From Sordariomycetes sp. S80-01Y (taxonomy: Eukaryota; Ascomycota; Sordariomycetes), in contig JAXQJY010000022.1 in the NCBI GenBank assembly GCA_037042185.1, positions 62,001-126,000 on the forward strand: a stretch of DNA of 64,000 nt, given 5' to 3'. The notes beneath the pieces were generated by a model that had not been told where the DNA came from, did not search any database, and saw only the letters and a program-made list of their open reading frames with translations. The position numbers and the translations under genes were made by a program. Of the stretch, positions 23,201-35,200 are shown piece by piece; the first letter of the stretch is position 1; each line of letters starts with the position of its first letter.

Positions 23201-24564
23201 GTGGCGTCGGGAACACACCGCCAGACCGGATTTTCGACCAGTCCCAGCAAGACGTGCCATACTGCGGCCGTGCATGCGACCACTCAACGACACGTATGGC
23301 GTTGTGAATGCTCAGCTTGAGCCACAGCCGCCGACGATGACTACTAGTCTAGTTCGTAGCTCCAGTCCGCCCACGCCCTCGAACCGGACGACTCCAGCTT
23401 CGAGTACTGCTAAGACTCATCACAGCACTTCATGCGCATGGACAAAGGCGAATTTGACCAGCACGGGGGCGGCGCAGAATCCGCAGCAGCCACACTTTCC
23501 GCTCTGGGTGTCTCGACCGGCAAGCCGAGACCAAACCCTGCGTGTCGCAACTGGGGGCTTCACGCAAACCATGGAGCTATATGTCGATTCTTATTGCTCT
23601 CCAGTGTCTGCAAGCCACAGCGCTCGAGCTCCCCGAGGTTCTTGGCACTCATGGAGCTGCAGTGATCGACTCAGTCAAAGCGTTTTTGCTTTGCATGAAT
23701 GAACACTATGTGGCACAGCTTGTGAAGGGGCCAAACGTGCACCTCTTCAACGGGAGGCTCTGACCATTAGACACCAGGGCTCTTGTGAAGGAGCTTGCTC
23801 AAAGCTTTGGCCGCCGCCTGATTTGATGTTACGCTGTAACTAAGAGTGTCACCTTGACCATTTTCACATGAGCGTGCGCTCAACGACTAGGGCGTTTCAT
23901 GATGACCGCGGCTGACACTCGAGGGCGGCCGCCCCGAGAACCGACGCTTTGGCATCATAAGTCAAGAAAAGAAATCCACAAGGTGGATTATACACTCATC
24001 CGTTCTTTTCTGGTCTAGAGGGTGTTACGGCTCCGCATTGCGCGGCGTTCATTTCCGAACTAAACGTTGCATCTGAGCATGTAGTTCGGACCTCAAAACA
24101 CTTTGATTCTAGTGCGAGCACATCAAACGGCGTCTACCTTACTCTGTGTCAAGTGCCAAGGCTAAAGCTCAAAGCTATTTGCCTATGCTTTTTGTTGGCA
24201 AAGCTCTGGCAGCCTGGAGTGTCACTCCGGGTCAGGATCGCCTCTATCCGCTGAGGATGGCTTCCCAGCCGCTCAAAGACTCACGCAAATCAAACGGAAC
24301 CCAGACGCTAAGCTTCGAAGACCGAAAGATGCTTTCTACCCAATGTATTGTCTATAAGTGGCCTGCGTCGGGTGTCCATTCCTTCGCTCTCTACACGGCC
24401 AAGCGCCGGTCAGGCTCACCGCCCCTCACATCTCAGCTAGTACAAGTACGCGCCCACGGCTGCAGCAGGGCCGCCATTTGCGCGTAGCCTACTAAGCGCC
24501 GCAATGCCTCGGAAATATCTAGTAGATACTGATCAGTTTGGCTTGCGGTTGTCATCAGGCTCTG
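20209..24564. other. Gene-poor 4.4 kb region upstream of the LPMO gene
   Basis: This is the longest gap in the window. Many short open frames occur on both strands, as expected for GC-rich DNA. None longer than about 215 codons exists, none resembles a known family, and none joins to a neighbour across plausible splice sites that I could see. The right part of the minus strand near the LPMO (20209-20870) is its leader/promoter. Small palindromes occur, such as GGGCGGCCGCCC near 23923-23934. I see no transposon ends, tRNA or long repeats. Confidence 0.4.
20365..20371 (-). promoter_or_regulatory. TATA-like element upstream of the LPMO gene
   Basis: The string TATATAT lies about 157 bp upstream of the LPMO start codon, a reasonable distance for a fungal core promoter with a leader of roughly 120 nt. 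A second candidate, TATAAG on the minus strand near 20863-20868, would imply a leader of about 600 nt. A CreA-type hexamer (GTGGGG, 20895-20900) lies beyond it. Confidence 0.35.
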
Positions 24565-25200
24565 TCAGATCGTTAGTGGTGGTTCTCCCCCCAATAGGAA
24601 AAAGGGGTAGCCGCCCAACTCACCCTGCAGATACCCAACATCGTCCCTAAACCAGAGCTTCATTCTCTCGTTCTTAAAATGCTCAAAGTCCCACTCTCCC
24701 TTCTCTAGGTGGTTCTCGTGTTTGAAAACATATGCAGTGACCTCGCGTTCCTCGCCCTCAACCTCCTTGTCGCCCTCTTGCTTCAAAAGCTTCACTTTGA
24801 CCTGCTTCTTCTCGTACTCGTTCCCCTCAAAGATGTCTAGATGATACATGTTGCCAGATGTAAGGCCCGTGACATACACGCCGCGGACAGACTTGCCATC
24901 CTCGGGAATGATGGCCGGATAGTCGGCGAACTGGACCTTGTGACGACAGTAGCCGTGTAGGATGGCGGGAGTGAATGTATGGAGAGACCGTATGGCCTCT
25001 CCCGGGCGAGCGTCATTGTAGCAGACGGAGTAGAATACTTCCTTGGCCATCTGAAGGTTATTAGAAATACATGTCTTGGGATTATTTAACGTTGGTTGGT
25101 CTCACCAAGGTGCCTGCGTACGAAGTTAGCTGCCGATTAGCAACGGTTCGCGGAAGCCTATGGTATTACCATAAAAGAAGCCAGTGAGTTCTCCGCTCAT
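24565..25200 (-). CDS. AIG2/gamma-glutamylcyclotransferase-like fold protein
   Basis: Three exons on the minus strand: 25200-25170 (31 nt), 25113-25106 (8 nt) and 25050-24565, giving 174 aa. Joined, the start reads MSGELTGFFYGTLMAKEVFY. FYGTLM is the nucleotide-like binding loop of the AIG2/GGCT fold (usually YGTL) and is only restored when the 8-nt microexon is included. The introns of 56 and 55 nt have GT..AG ends and branch sites GCTAAC and TCTAATAAC. The catalytic-type Glu lies in the conserved LDIFEGNEYEKK, with HGYCRHKVQFADYPAI and VRGVYVTGL also typical of the family. Members include gamma-glutamylcyclotransferases (release of 5-oxoproline) and plant AIG2 proteins; the substrate here is unknown. 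It is divergent from TRA1 across a 1 kb gap. Confidence 0.85.
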
Positions 25201-26231
25201 GGTACGCAACGCTCGGTCAAATTTTAGGTAGTAGTAAGTTGGGAGATAACGTCGTGTGGTGACGAGTGATTATTGTCCACAAACTTGCACGGCCGAGTTG
25301 GCAGGTCAACCTTGATGACAGGATACAGTGGTGGTTAAGAAGACAAGGAGAGTAGACGAGAAACTATCTCCAGGGCCTAAAGAGACTAGGTCGGTAAGTT
25401 CGACGCGAAATAGGCAATTAGATTAGACGAGCCGTGGAAAAGTTGTATGGGTTATACCAGATTCGCCTCAGGGTAGGCGGAGAGGGGCAGAGTTCGGCAA
25501 TCGAATGCAAACCAACTCTTATTAAGCTACCTGCCCACTCACATCAGAAGTGAACCTTGAAAAGCATATGGTCACCTAAATCGAGAAAGTCTCACGTTTC
25601 ACAGCCATTCAAGCATCGCGCAAATCTACAGTCTCGAAGGCAAGAAAACACATTGAGAAGGTAGTCAAGATGCACCATTTGTTGACTTAGTAGGCAATGG
25701 TAGTCCTTGGTAGCTGATAAGCTCGATTGATAGGGCAGCATAAGCTTATCGATAGACGAAAGAAAGCGGAGCCGCTGGAACAATGCCGAAGACGCAATTG
25801 GATGCTGGAGCTACCCGTCCCGGCAGAACCTTCTTCCCAGGGCACTTGTGCTTTTTCGGCTTAGCTTCAAGCAACCGAAAAGGGCATAGCGCAAAATGAA
25901 AAGCCATCGCGGTCGCCCATCCTCCTGTGATTTTCGAGTCGACGCGGCTGCTCGACGACCATTCCACCATAGTCCGCTTTCCGAAATCCGCCATCTACAC
26001 AACCACGAGCAAACTCACAAAAGCCTGACGCGGCAGGCATACCCTCCCAGCGGATTCATTGCCCTGTACAATACATTTGGCGGAGCATTTCCATGAACTT
26101 TTGCCTTATACCCACGTCTTCGAGCTTCGCGATCCAAGCCCGCGAGCTCACGACCTCCGCGAGCGCCATCACAACGCAGTCCCAGCGGATCGCATGGTCT
26201 GGGGTGCCTCGCGGCCTCCAATGATGCAGCC
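25201..26231. other. Divergent intergenic region between the AIG2-like gene and TRA1
   Basis: The gap is 1.03 kb and carries both promoters. The left half (about 25200-25750) is more AT-rich than its surroundings. An 8-bp inverted repeat GATAAGCT/AGCTTATC occurs at 25716-25723 and 25743-25750, each arm containing a GATA core. Small minus-strand open frames around 25746-26002 resemble nothing known. Confidence 0.4.
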
Positions 26232-29200
26232 ATGTCGGGCACAACAATTGACGATGTCGTGAAGCGCCTGAGCAGCGCAGACACAGGTAGCTGAACCCCG
26301 CGGTGTTGCTACTTGCGACGAGGCTAATCTAACCTTCACAACAGAGACGAAGCTCAAAGTCGAAGCCGCAGCGACGTTACGCGACAGCTTAGATCACTAT
26401 ACACAAGGACAGATCTATGCGCCTTTCCTTAAGAAGTTGATGCCCATCTTCGTGGGCATCTTAAGCGGACCATGCACCTTTCAGAGCAACTCGACGGAGC
26501 AGGTGAGTGCGAAAAGCCGGGGGATGCGCTCTTGGGACTAACAGTGCAAGAAACTTCGACACTGCATCCTCGAAGTATTCCATCGGTTACCGACCGCATC
26601 ATCGCCGAGCGAACCTTTCGAACCGTATGCTGCAGAGACGGTCGAGCTGTTGATACAGATTGTGCGAACCGACAACGAGGAAAATGCCACGTTAGCTGTG
26701 AAAACCATTTCCGACATTATGCGACATCAGCATAAGGTTTTACAGCAGCACGTCCAGAAGTTCTTGACGTTGATCCAGGAACTGTTCGAAGGGATGGAGA
26801 GCATCGTGCGAGAGCAGCTAGACAACCCGACAGGCGGCATCAACCCACAGACGGGAGCGCCTTCGACACCAGGAAGCTCGCAAACAAATTTCCAGTCTCC
26901 TAAACCAGGCTCACCAGTAACGACCGTGAGCGAGTTGGGAGCCGATCCGCAACAGCAGAACCGTCCTTTGTTGAAGGGAATGCGATCATTCAAGGTCATG
27001 TCAGAATGCCCGATCATCGTGGTTTCGATATTCCAGATCTATCGGAACACGATTGTGCAAAACGTCAAGAACTTCATTCCCGTCATCAAGAATGTTCTCT
27101 CAGTTCAGGCACAGATCCAACAGCAGGCGCATGCGGACGCGAAGGAGAAGGGCAAAATTCACACAGGAGTAGCATCGGGTATCAAGAACAGGGCTGCCTT
27201 CGGCGAGATGATTACGGCCCAGGTTAAGACGATGAGCTTCTTGGCGTACCTTTTACGGCAATATGGCACGCTATTACAGGACTTCGTCCCGCAACTTCCT
27301 TCCGTCATCGTCCGGTTGCTGAAGGACTGCCCAAGAGAGAAATCTAGCACGCGCAAGGAGCTTCTGGTGGCTATAAGGCACATCATCAACTACAACTACC
27401 GCAGCATCTTTCTCGACTACATCGACGAGCTTTTGGACGAGCAGACGTTAACGGGAGATGGGTTGACTGTCTACGAGACTATGCGGCCTTTAGCATACAG
27501 CATGCTGGCTGATCTCATCCACCACGTCCGTGATCAGTTGAACGCTGAGCAGATTCGAAAGACAGTTGAGGTGTACACGCGGAATCTGCAGGACAACTTT
27601 CCAGGGACAAGCTTCCAGACCATGAGCGCCAAGCTATTGCTCAACATGGCCGAATGCATCGCGAAGATGCCGAACAAGGTGGACGCTCGGCACTACCTCC
27701 TGATGATTTTGAACGCAATCGGAGACAAATTTGCTGCTATGAATAGGGAGTATCCAAATGCCTGCAAGTTGTCGAAGGTATACCACCAACAAGCGGAGTC
27801 TGGAAGCCCTGAGACCTACCTCCCCGACAAAGAGATGCCCCCGGACTGGGACGAGATCGATATCTTCAACGCGATGCCGATCAAGACCTCCAACCCTCGC
27901 GATAGAGCCACCAACCCAGTCAACGACAATAAGTTCTTGTTTCGAAATCTCATGAATGGTCTCAAGAACACCTTCTACCAACTGCGCAATTGTAACATCG
28001 GAACGCCTATCGATCCGAACAACGCTCCGGCGCATTGGCAAGACGTGTCTTCTGGATTCACTGCTGAAGAAGTCAACATCATCATCAAGCTCTTCCGCGA
28101 GGGCGCTTACGTCTTCCGGTACTACGAAATCGAGAAGCCAACAACCGAGTCTCAGTACACGTCTATCGTTGAGTACATGGCCAACTTCTACATGATCTCC
28201 AGTAGCAAAGAAGAAAAGGACCTGCTCGAGACGTTTGCCACAGTGTTCCACTGTATCGACCCAGCAACTTTCCACGAAGTCTTCCAGAAGGAAATACCTC
28301 ATCTGTACGACATGATCTTCGAGCACACGGCGCTACTCCATATCCCCCAGTTCTTCCTTGCAAGCGAGGCGACTTCACCAAGCTTTTGTGGTATGCTGTT
28401 GCAGTTCCTTATGGAGCGTATTGATGAGGTCGGCTCGGCAGACGTCAAGAAGTCTGCTATTCTTCTGAGGTTGTTCAAATTAGCCTTTATGGCAGTGACT
28501 TTGTTCGCTGGTCAGAACGAGCAGGTTCTGTTGCCACACGTCGTCAACATTGTCACCAAGTCCATCGAGCTCTCAACGAAAGCTGAAGAGCCTATGAACT
28601 ACTTCTTGCTGCTCAGGTCATTGTTCCGGTCAATTGGCGGTGGTAAATTCGAGCAGCTCTACAAGCAGATTCTGCCTTTACTCGAAATGCTTTTGGATGT
28701 GCTGAACAACCTCCTCATGGCGGCCCGTAAGCCTGCCGAGCGCGACCTCTACGTCGAGCTATGCCTCACTGTGCCTGCACGACTGAGTCATCTCCTCCCT
28801 CATCTGAACTTCTTGATGCGACCGTTGGTCGTTGCGCTCAAGGCAGGGGGCGATCTGGTAGGCCAGGGGCTCCGAACGCTGGAGCTTTGTGTCGACAACT
28901 TGACAGCCGACTACCTTGACCCTATCATGGCCCCTGTTATTGACGAGCTAATGACTGCCCTATTCGACCACCTACGACCGACTCCCTACAGCCATTTCCA
29001 CTCTCACACTACGATGCGTATCTTGGGTAAGCTGGGTGGGAGGAACCGCAAGTTCATGACCCATGCCGTCCCACTCGAATACCGCGAATACGCCGACGAC
29101 CCCTCAAGTTTCGATTTGAGATTGATCGGATCCAAGAAAGATCGAGCCTTCCCTGCAGATCTCGGTATCGACTTCGCCATGCAGAAACTTATGGAGATTC

Positions 29201-32200
29201 CGAAGACGGGGAAGAACAGCCAGCAGCGACAGCATGACCCATACTACAAGAAGCAAGCACTGCACTTTATCAAGTCTCAGATCAAGCTCCGAATCGGATT
29301 TGATCAGCTGCCAGATGACCTGCCTCGAATTGTGCGCTTGCAAGTTCAAGATTTTGTTGCGAAGAAGACCGACATCAACTTCACACCTTTTGAAGTATCT
29401 GAACGGGAAAAGTCAGGTGCAAAGCGCAACGAGCAGGATGAGATCATGAAGAAGCTATTCAAGGCTTTGTTGTTTGCGCAGTCGATACCTGACTTCAAGG
29501 AGGAAGCTGACACTTTCCTGCTGAACACTTGTCGTCACATCGCAGTCCTGGAGGTAGGTCGATCTTTGGTCGATCTCAAACGCACAATGAGCACTTTCGA
29601 TCCAAAGGCCGGCGAAGGCCCGCTTTGCCTTGACGCGAGATGTCTCTGCGATGCTCTCGTGGAGTCTTTGGCCTCAGACCACCCCGAGGTTCGAGAAGGG
29701 TCACAGCGAGCAATTCGTGAAATGTACGACGGAGTCGCCATTATCCTTGGTTCCGAAGCTCAGGTTGGGCGATTGCAGCTTTTCACTTACCTCACCAATA
29801 CCTTCTGTCACAGCTGTTATGAGGAAGAGTGGTTCACCAAAACTGGCGGTAGCCTTGGCATTCACTACATGCTCACTGAGCTTGACTTGGGTGATGCGTG
29901 GGTTGCCTCAAAACAGACTGAGTTCATTCGTGCTCTTATGTTTGTCATCAAAGACATGCCACAGGATCTCCCAGAGAAGACTCGGACTCTTGCGCAGACA
30001 AGTTTGGAGGTTCTCCTGACCCGGGTCACGAAGAACATCAAGAAGGAGGACGCGCTGCCGGTCCAACAGACCCAAGGCCAGCCTCCACAAAAACAGCCAA
30101 GACTCGCTCAGATCTGCATGCAGCTCAATACCGAACTCTCTCACATGAACAAACACGTTCGGGAAACGGCCAAGCGCTCCCTCGAGCTCATCGCGAAGGC
30201 CGCCAGCTGCGAAGTCTGGGAGCTGATCGAGCCATACAAGGATCGATTCCTTCAGCCGATCTACGCGAAGCCTCTTCGCGCCTTGCCCTTCCCCACTCAG
30301 ATTGGCTACATCAACGCCATGAACTACCATATGGGACTCAAGAATGATTGGATTCCATTCGACGACAATCTCAACCGTCTGCTGATGGAGTCTCTGGCGT
30401 TGGCAGACGCTAACGACGAGTCACTGGCCAACAAACCAGCCGAGTTCAGAACTCACGAACACATTGTCACCCTGAGGGTATCCTGCATTCGCCTCCTCAG
30501 CACAGCCATGACATTTGAAGAGTTCAACAACTCTCCCACGAAAGGCAAGATTCTCAGCGTCTTTTTTAAGTGCTTGTACAGTGAGTCGAAGCCGACGATT
30601 GCTGCTGCGAATGAAGCCTTGAAGGTGGTTTTGACGCACGATCGCCGACTTCCTAAGGACCTCCTACAAGCTGGACTTAGGCCTGTTCTCCAGAACTTGT
30701 CCGAGCCTAGGCGTTTATCAGTGAATGGGTTGGACAATCTTGCCCGGCTGTTGAAGCTTCTGACCAGCTACTTCAAGGTTGAAATCGGCGCTAGGCTGCT
30801 AGATCAGATCGATGCGATCGTTGAACCCAACGCATGGCAACCCATCTCCTTGACATTCTTCGAGCAACATCCTCAGATGAAGGTCATCACAGCTGTGCTC
30901 AACATCTTCCATCTTCTGCCAGCGCCGGCCGAGGCCTTTAAAGACCGCTTCATCGACACCCTGTTGATGCTCGAAGAGAGGTTGCGGAGGACACACTACA
31001 GTCCCTTCCGCCTCCCCGTCTACAAGTTCATGAACCGCTACTCCCAAGAAGTGTGGGCGTACATGCTTGAGAAAATTGATGAGCTTAAGTATGGGCGCTT
31101 GCTTGGTCAAGTACTTGCTCACTCTGACAGCACATCGCTTCGCGACGCGGCCTCGGCCAATGTGGAGAGCCTCGTCAACAAGTGCAAAGAGATCATGAAA
31201 CAAGATGGCGATACCAAGCTCATAGCCGTTGTCAACACAATCCACATCCTGCATTCTCTATGTCAATACGACAAGTCAAGTACTTGGTTGGACAATAAAG
31301 AGACTATTGTGTGGCTTAAGGGCTTGGGCCGGGACATCGAATCGCAACAACGTAACTACTCGCTACCCGCGCATCTTCGCCTTCCTGGATATCAAGCGTC
31401 CGAACAATTGATGGACATATTTGTCAAGGCGTTGGAGCGAAAGCCCGATGATCTTGACGAACTGTACAGCTTGGTAGAGTCAGTTACTTCCGAAGAGCTG
31501 CACTCCACTCAACGTCTCTACACCTTCATATATGAACACATCATCTGCAGCGACTCTGTGGAATTTTGGAGGACGACATTCCTTCGTTGCTTGGATGCCT
31601 ATGCAGGCAAGACGGCATCCACCAAGACAAAATACTTCTTGCTGCATTTCATTGTCAACCCTATCGTGGCAATGGACGTCAAGAGGAATTGGCCAGATCA
31701 GAACACCCCCAAAAAGCTCGTCGATCGCTCAGTGATCGAAGCCGTAAGTACCAAGATTTGGAAGGTCCATCCCGACATGAACCCCGATGACCAAGCATAC
31801 TCTGGCATTGATCATACTCGTTTCGAAGTATTGCAGCTCTCGGCCATGTTGATCAAGTACTACCATTCTGTGCTGCAAGATACACGCAAAGACATCATCA
31901 AATTTGGCTGGACTTTCATCAGGCTTGAGGATGTTATTAACAAGCATGCCGCCTATGTGGTCATCGCTTATTTCATCGTCCATTATGAGACGCCTCCCAA
32001 GATCGTGCATCAGGTCTACTTGTCGCTGTTAAAGACGAATCAAAACGAGGGACGCGCCCTTGTCACGCAAGCTCTGGAACTGATCGCACCTGTGCTGCCC
32101 AAGCGGTGCGGTGGTGGCAACGAACGTGTTCCTGCTTGGGCCATGGCGCCCCGACGAGTGCTGGCCGACGAGGCCCACAACGCGCAGCAAATGACGAGTA

Positions 32201-35200
32201 TTTTCAACTTCCTTGTCAGGCACCCGGCGTTGTTCTACGATGCAAGGGACAAGTACATGGTCATGATCATCACCTCTCTGAGGAAAGTTGCTGTTCCGCC
32301 CAACCCTTCATATGAAAGCAGGAAGCTGGCGCTAAACATGATGTGGCTGGTCTGGACTTGGGAGCAATGGCGAGTCGAAGGCAAACCTGCATTAGCCACC
32401 GAAGTCCGCGCCCTCTCCGAGTCTCCAAATGCGAAGAAACGGAGGCTGGATGGAGAGATGGTGTCCTCATCTCCCGCACCACCTGCGCAAGCTGCACCTG
32501 GCGGCCAGGAACACCAAATTCCGCCTGTGTTCAAGCACAAGATGCTCAAGTATCTCGTCGAATTTATCGCTCAATTAAACGAGAGGTATTCGTTACCTTC
32601 GGAACGCCCCCGTCCCGAGACGACTTCGTCGTTGCCTGTTCCTGCCGTCAGCTCTGAACTCTGCAAGAAGGCTTTGACGTTGTTTTACAACCTCGTGCAG
32701 CCACAATACTGGGGCTCTCTTGATTTGGACCTGTTCCCCAACGTGACAGATGTCATTTTGGCCAGCGAAAAGACACAGATCTACCTCAACACCGATCCTT
32801 CTGACAAAGAGAAGCACGATGAAAAGTTTTTGACAAACATCATCAACACTCTGCAAGTCGTGCGCATCATCCTGAACTTCAAGTCAGATGAGTGGATCCG
32901 CAACAACATGACCTCGATTCAGAAAGTGTTGGAGAAGAGTCTAAAGTGCGAGAATCCAGAGATCCAGGATTGCTTGCATTTCGCAGACAAGAAGTATGAC
33001 GACGGTCGTGAGATGAGATCCATTGTTCAACGGGTTCTTGATGCGGTGCCCGATGACACGCCCATGGAGGACGCTGACGGCGACGCTGAACCCGAGGCGC
33101 AAACCTCCGAGTTCATTGCATACCTGTCGCAGTTAGCGACCGAGGCCATGAATGGTGGCTCGTACATATCAGGTGTGAACATCCTCTGGTCACTTGGGCA
33201 GCGCAAGCCACAGATGATCGATCAGCACATCGCATCGTTGATGAAAGCTCTGCAGAGCAAACATGCAAAGGAACACGTGCAGCATTATACTGCTGCTGCC
33301 AATCAACAAGCAGCTGTGAAAGATCCGAACGCGCCCTCGATTGAAATGAGTCCGCATGATTTGGAAGTTCAGACTGGCGTGATGATCAAGGAAATCCAGA
33401 CCGTGGCGCTCCGAATGGAATGGCTGGGCGACAATAGAAGACCTTTCCTCAGCGTTCTCGCTACATTGGTTGAGAAGTCGATGCACATCCGCCTATGCGA
33501 AGAGATTCTGAACATGGTTGAGGGATGGGTCTTCCGTTCGGAGGGCACTTGGCCCACCCTCAAGGAAAAGACAGCTGTCTTGCACAAGATGCTATCTTTT
33601 GAGAACAGGTCGGATCCGACCATGATCCAGAAGTTCTTGGACCTGGTGATCCGTATCTACGAAGATCCCAAGATTACACGCACCGAGTTGACCGTCCGCA
33701 TGGAACACGCTTTCTTGATTGGAACAAGAGCGCAAGACGTCGAGATGCGCAACCGTTTCATGGCTATTTTTGACAAGAGCCTCAGCAAGACAGCAAGCGC
33801 ACGCCTGATGTATGTGTTGACATCTCAGAACTGGGATACGCTCTCCGAGGGATATTGGCTTGCACAAGCTTCGCAGTTGCTGCTGAACGCCGTGGAGATG
33901 AACACCAACATCCAGCTTCATGCTAAGGACTTCAGGATGATGGCTGTCTCTCAACTTGCGGAGGTCTACAAAGGCAAAGACGTTCGCCAGCCTGACCAAA
34001 TCATGGACGACAAGTTTGAGAAGTTCATGGCCAAGCACCGCAAGTTCGTTGCAGAGGTTGGCGACATCAAGGTTCGGGATGTTCTCGAACCGCTTCTCCA
34101 GCTGCAGCACATCGACAACAACCTGGCCCACAATCTCTGGGTCGCCATCTTCCCCATCTACTGGTCATGCACCGCCAAGGACGAGCGTACGGATCTCGAA
34201 CGTGGCTTAGTTGCGCTTCTGACAAAGGACTTCCACAGTCGCCAAATCGACAAGCGCCCTAACGTTGTGCAGTCGCTCATAGAGGGAGCCGCCAGAACAA
34301 AGGCTGCGTGTAAGATCCCGCCTCACATTCTCAAATTCACCGGACGGACGTACGACACCTGGTACACAAGCATGGTACAGCTTGAAAATGCAGCCGTCAA
34401 GCCGGTTGTTGACTCGGCTAAGGTCCAAGAAAGCAACCTTGACGCGCTTTGCGAGATGTACGCGGGTCTGCAAGAGGAGGATATGTTCTACGGAACTTGG
34501 CGTCGTCGCAGCGAATTCGTTGAAACCAATGCCGCGCTCTCATATGAGCAAAACGGCATGTGGGACAAGGCCCAGAAGCTGTACGAAACGGCTCAAATCA
34601 AGGCCCGGACAGGCGTCATTCCTCTGAGCCAAGCAGAATACATGCTCTGGGAGGACCACTGGGTCTTATGCGCACAGAAGCTGCAGCAGTGGGACATCTT
34701 GCAGGACTTTGCCAAGCATGAGAACTTCCAAGACTTATTGCTCGAATGCGCATGGCGGAATCCCGACATGTGGCAGGAGGGCACCAACCGCGAGGCCATC
34801 GACAACATTGTCAAGGGCGTCATGGATGCGCCTACACCTCGGCGGGCTTTCTTCCAGTCGTTCATGTCGCTGCTCAAGTTCCACAACCAACAGGAAGAGA
34901 GTTCGTCTTTCGCTCGCGTTTGCGATGAAGCGATTCAGTTGTCTATCCGCAAGTGGCATCAACTTCCTGACCGCCTCACTAATGCGCATATTCCATTGCT
35001 CCAAAACTTCCAGCAGCTCGTCGAATTGCACGACGCCAGTGTCATCTGTCAAAGCTTGGCCAACACCAATGCCGGCAACTTAGACGTCAAATCAGGCGAG
35101 CTTAAGATCTTGCTAGGAGCATGGCGCGACAGGTTACCAAACGTGTGGGATGATATCACAGCGTGGCAAGATTTGGTCACCTGGAGGCAACACATCTTCA

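Noticed and set aside
23918-23938. GC-rich palindrome around GGGCGGCCGCCC
   Set aside because: Could form a hairpin, but is short and has no T run or neighbouring gene end; palindromes of this size are expected by chance.
25746-26002. Two overlapping small minus-strand frames upstream of TRA1
   Set aside because: No family resemblance, no good splice partners; probably promoter DNA.
27634-28326. 230-codon minus-strand open frame
   Set aside because: Lies fully inside the TRA1 exon, opposite strand, with no family resemblance.
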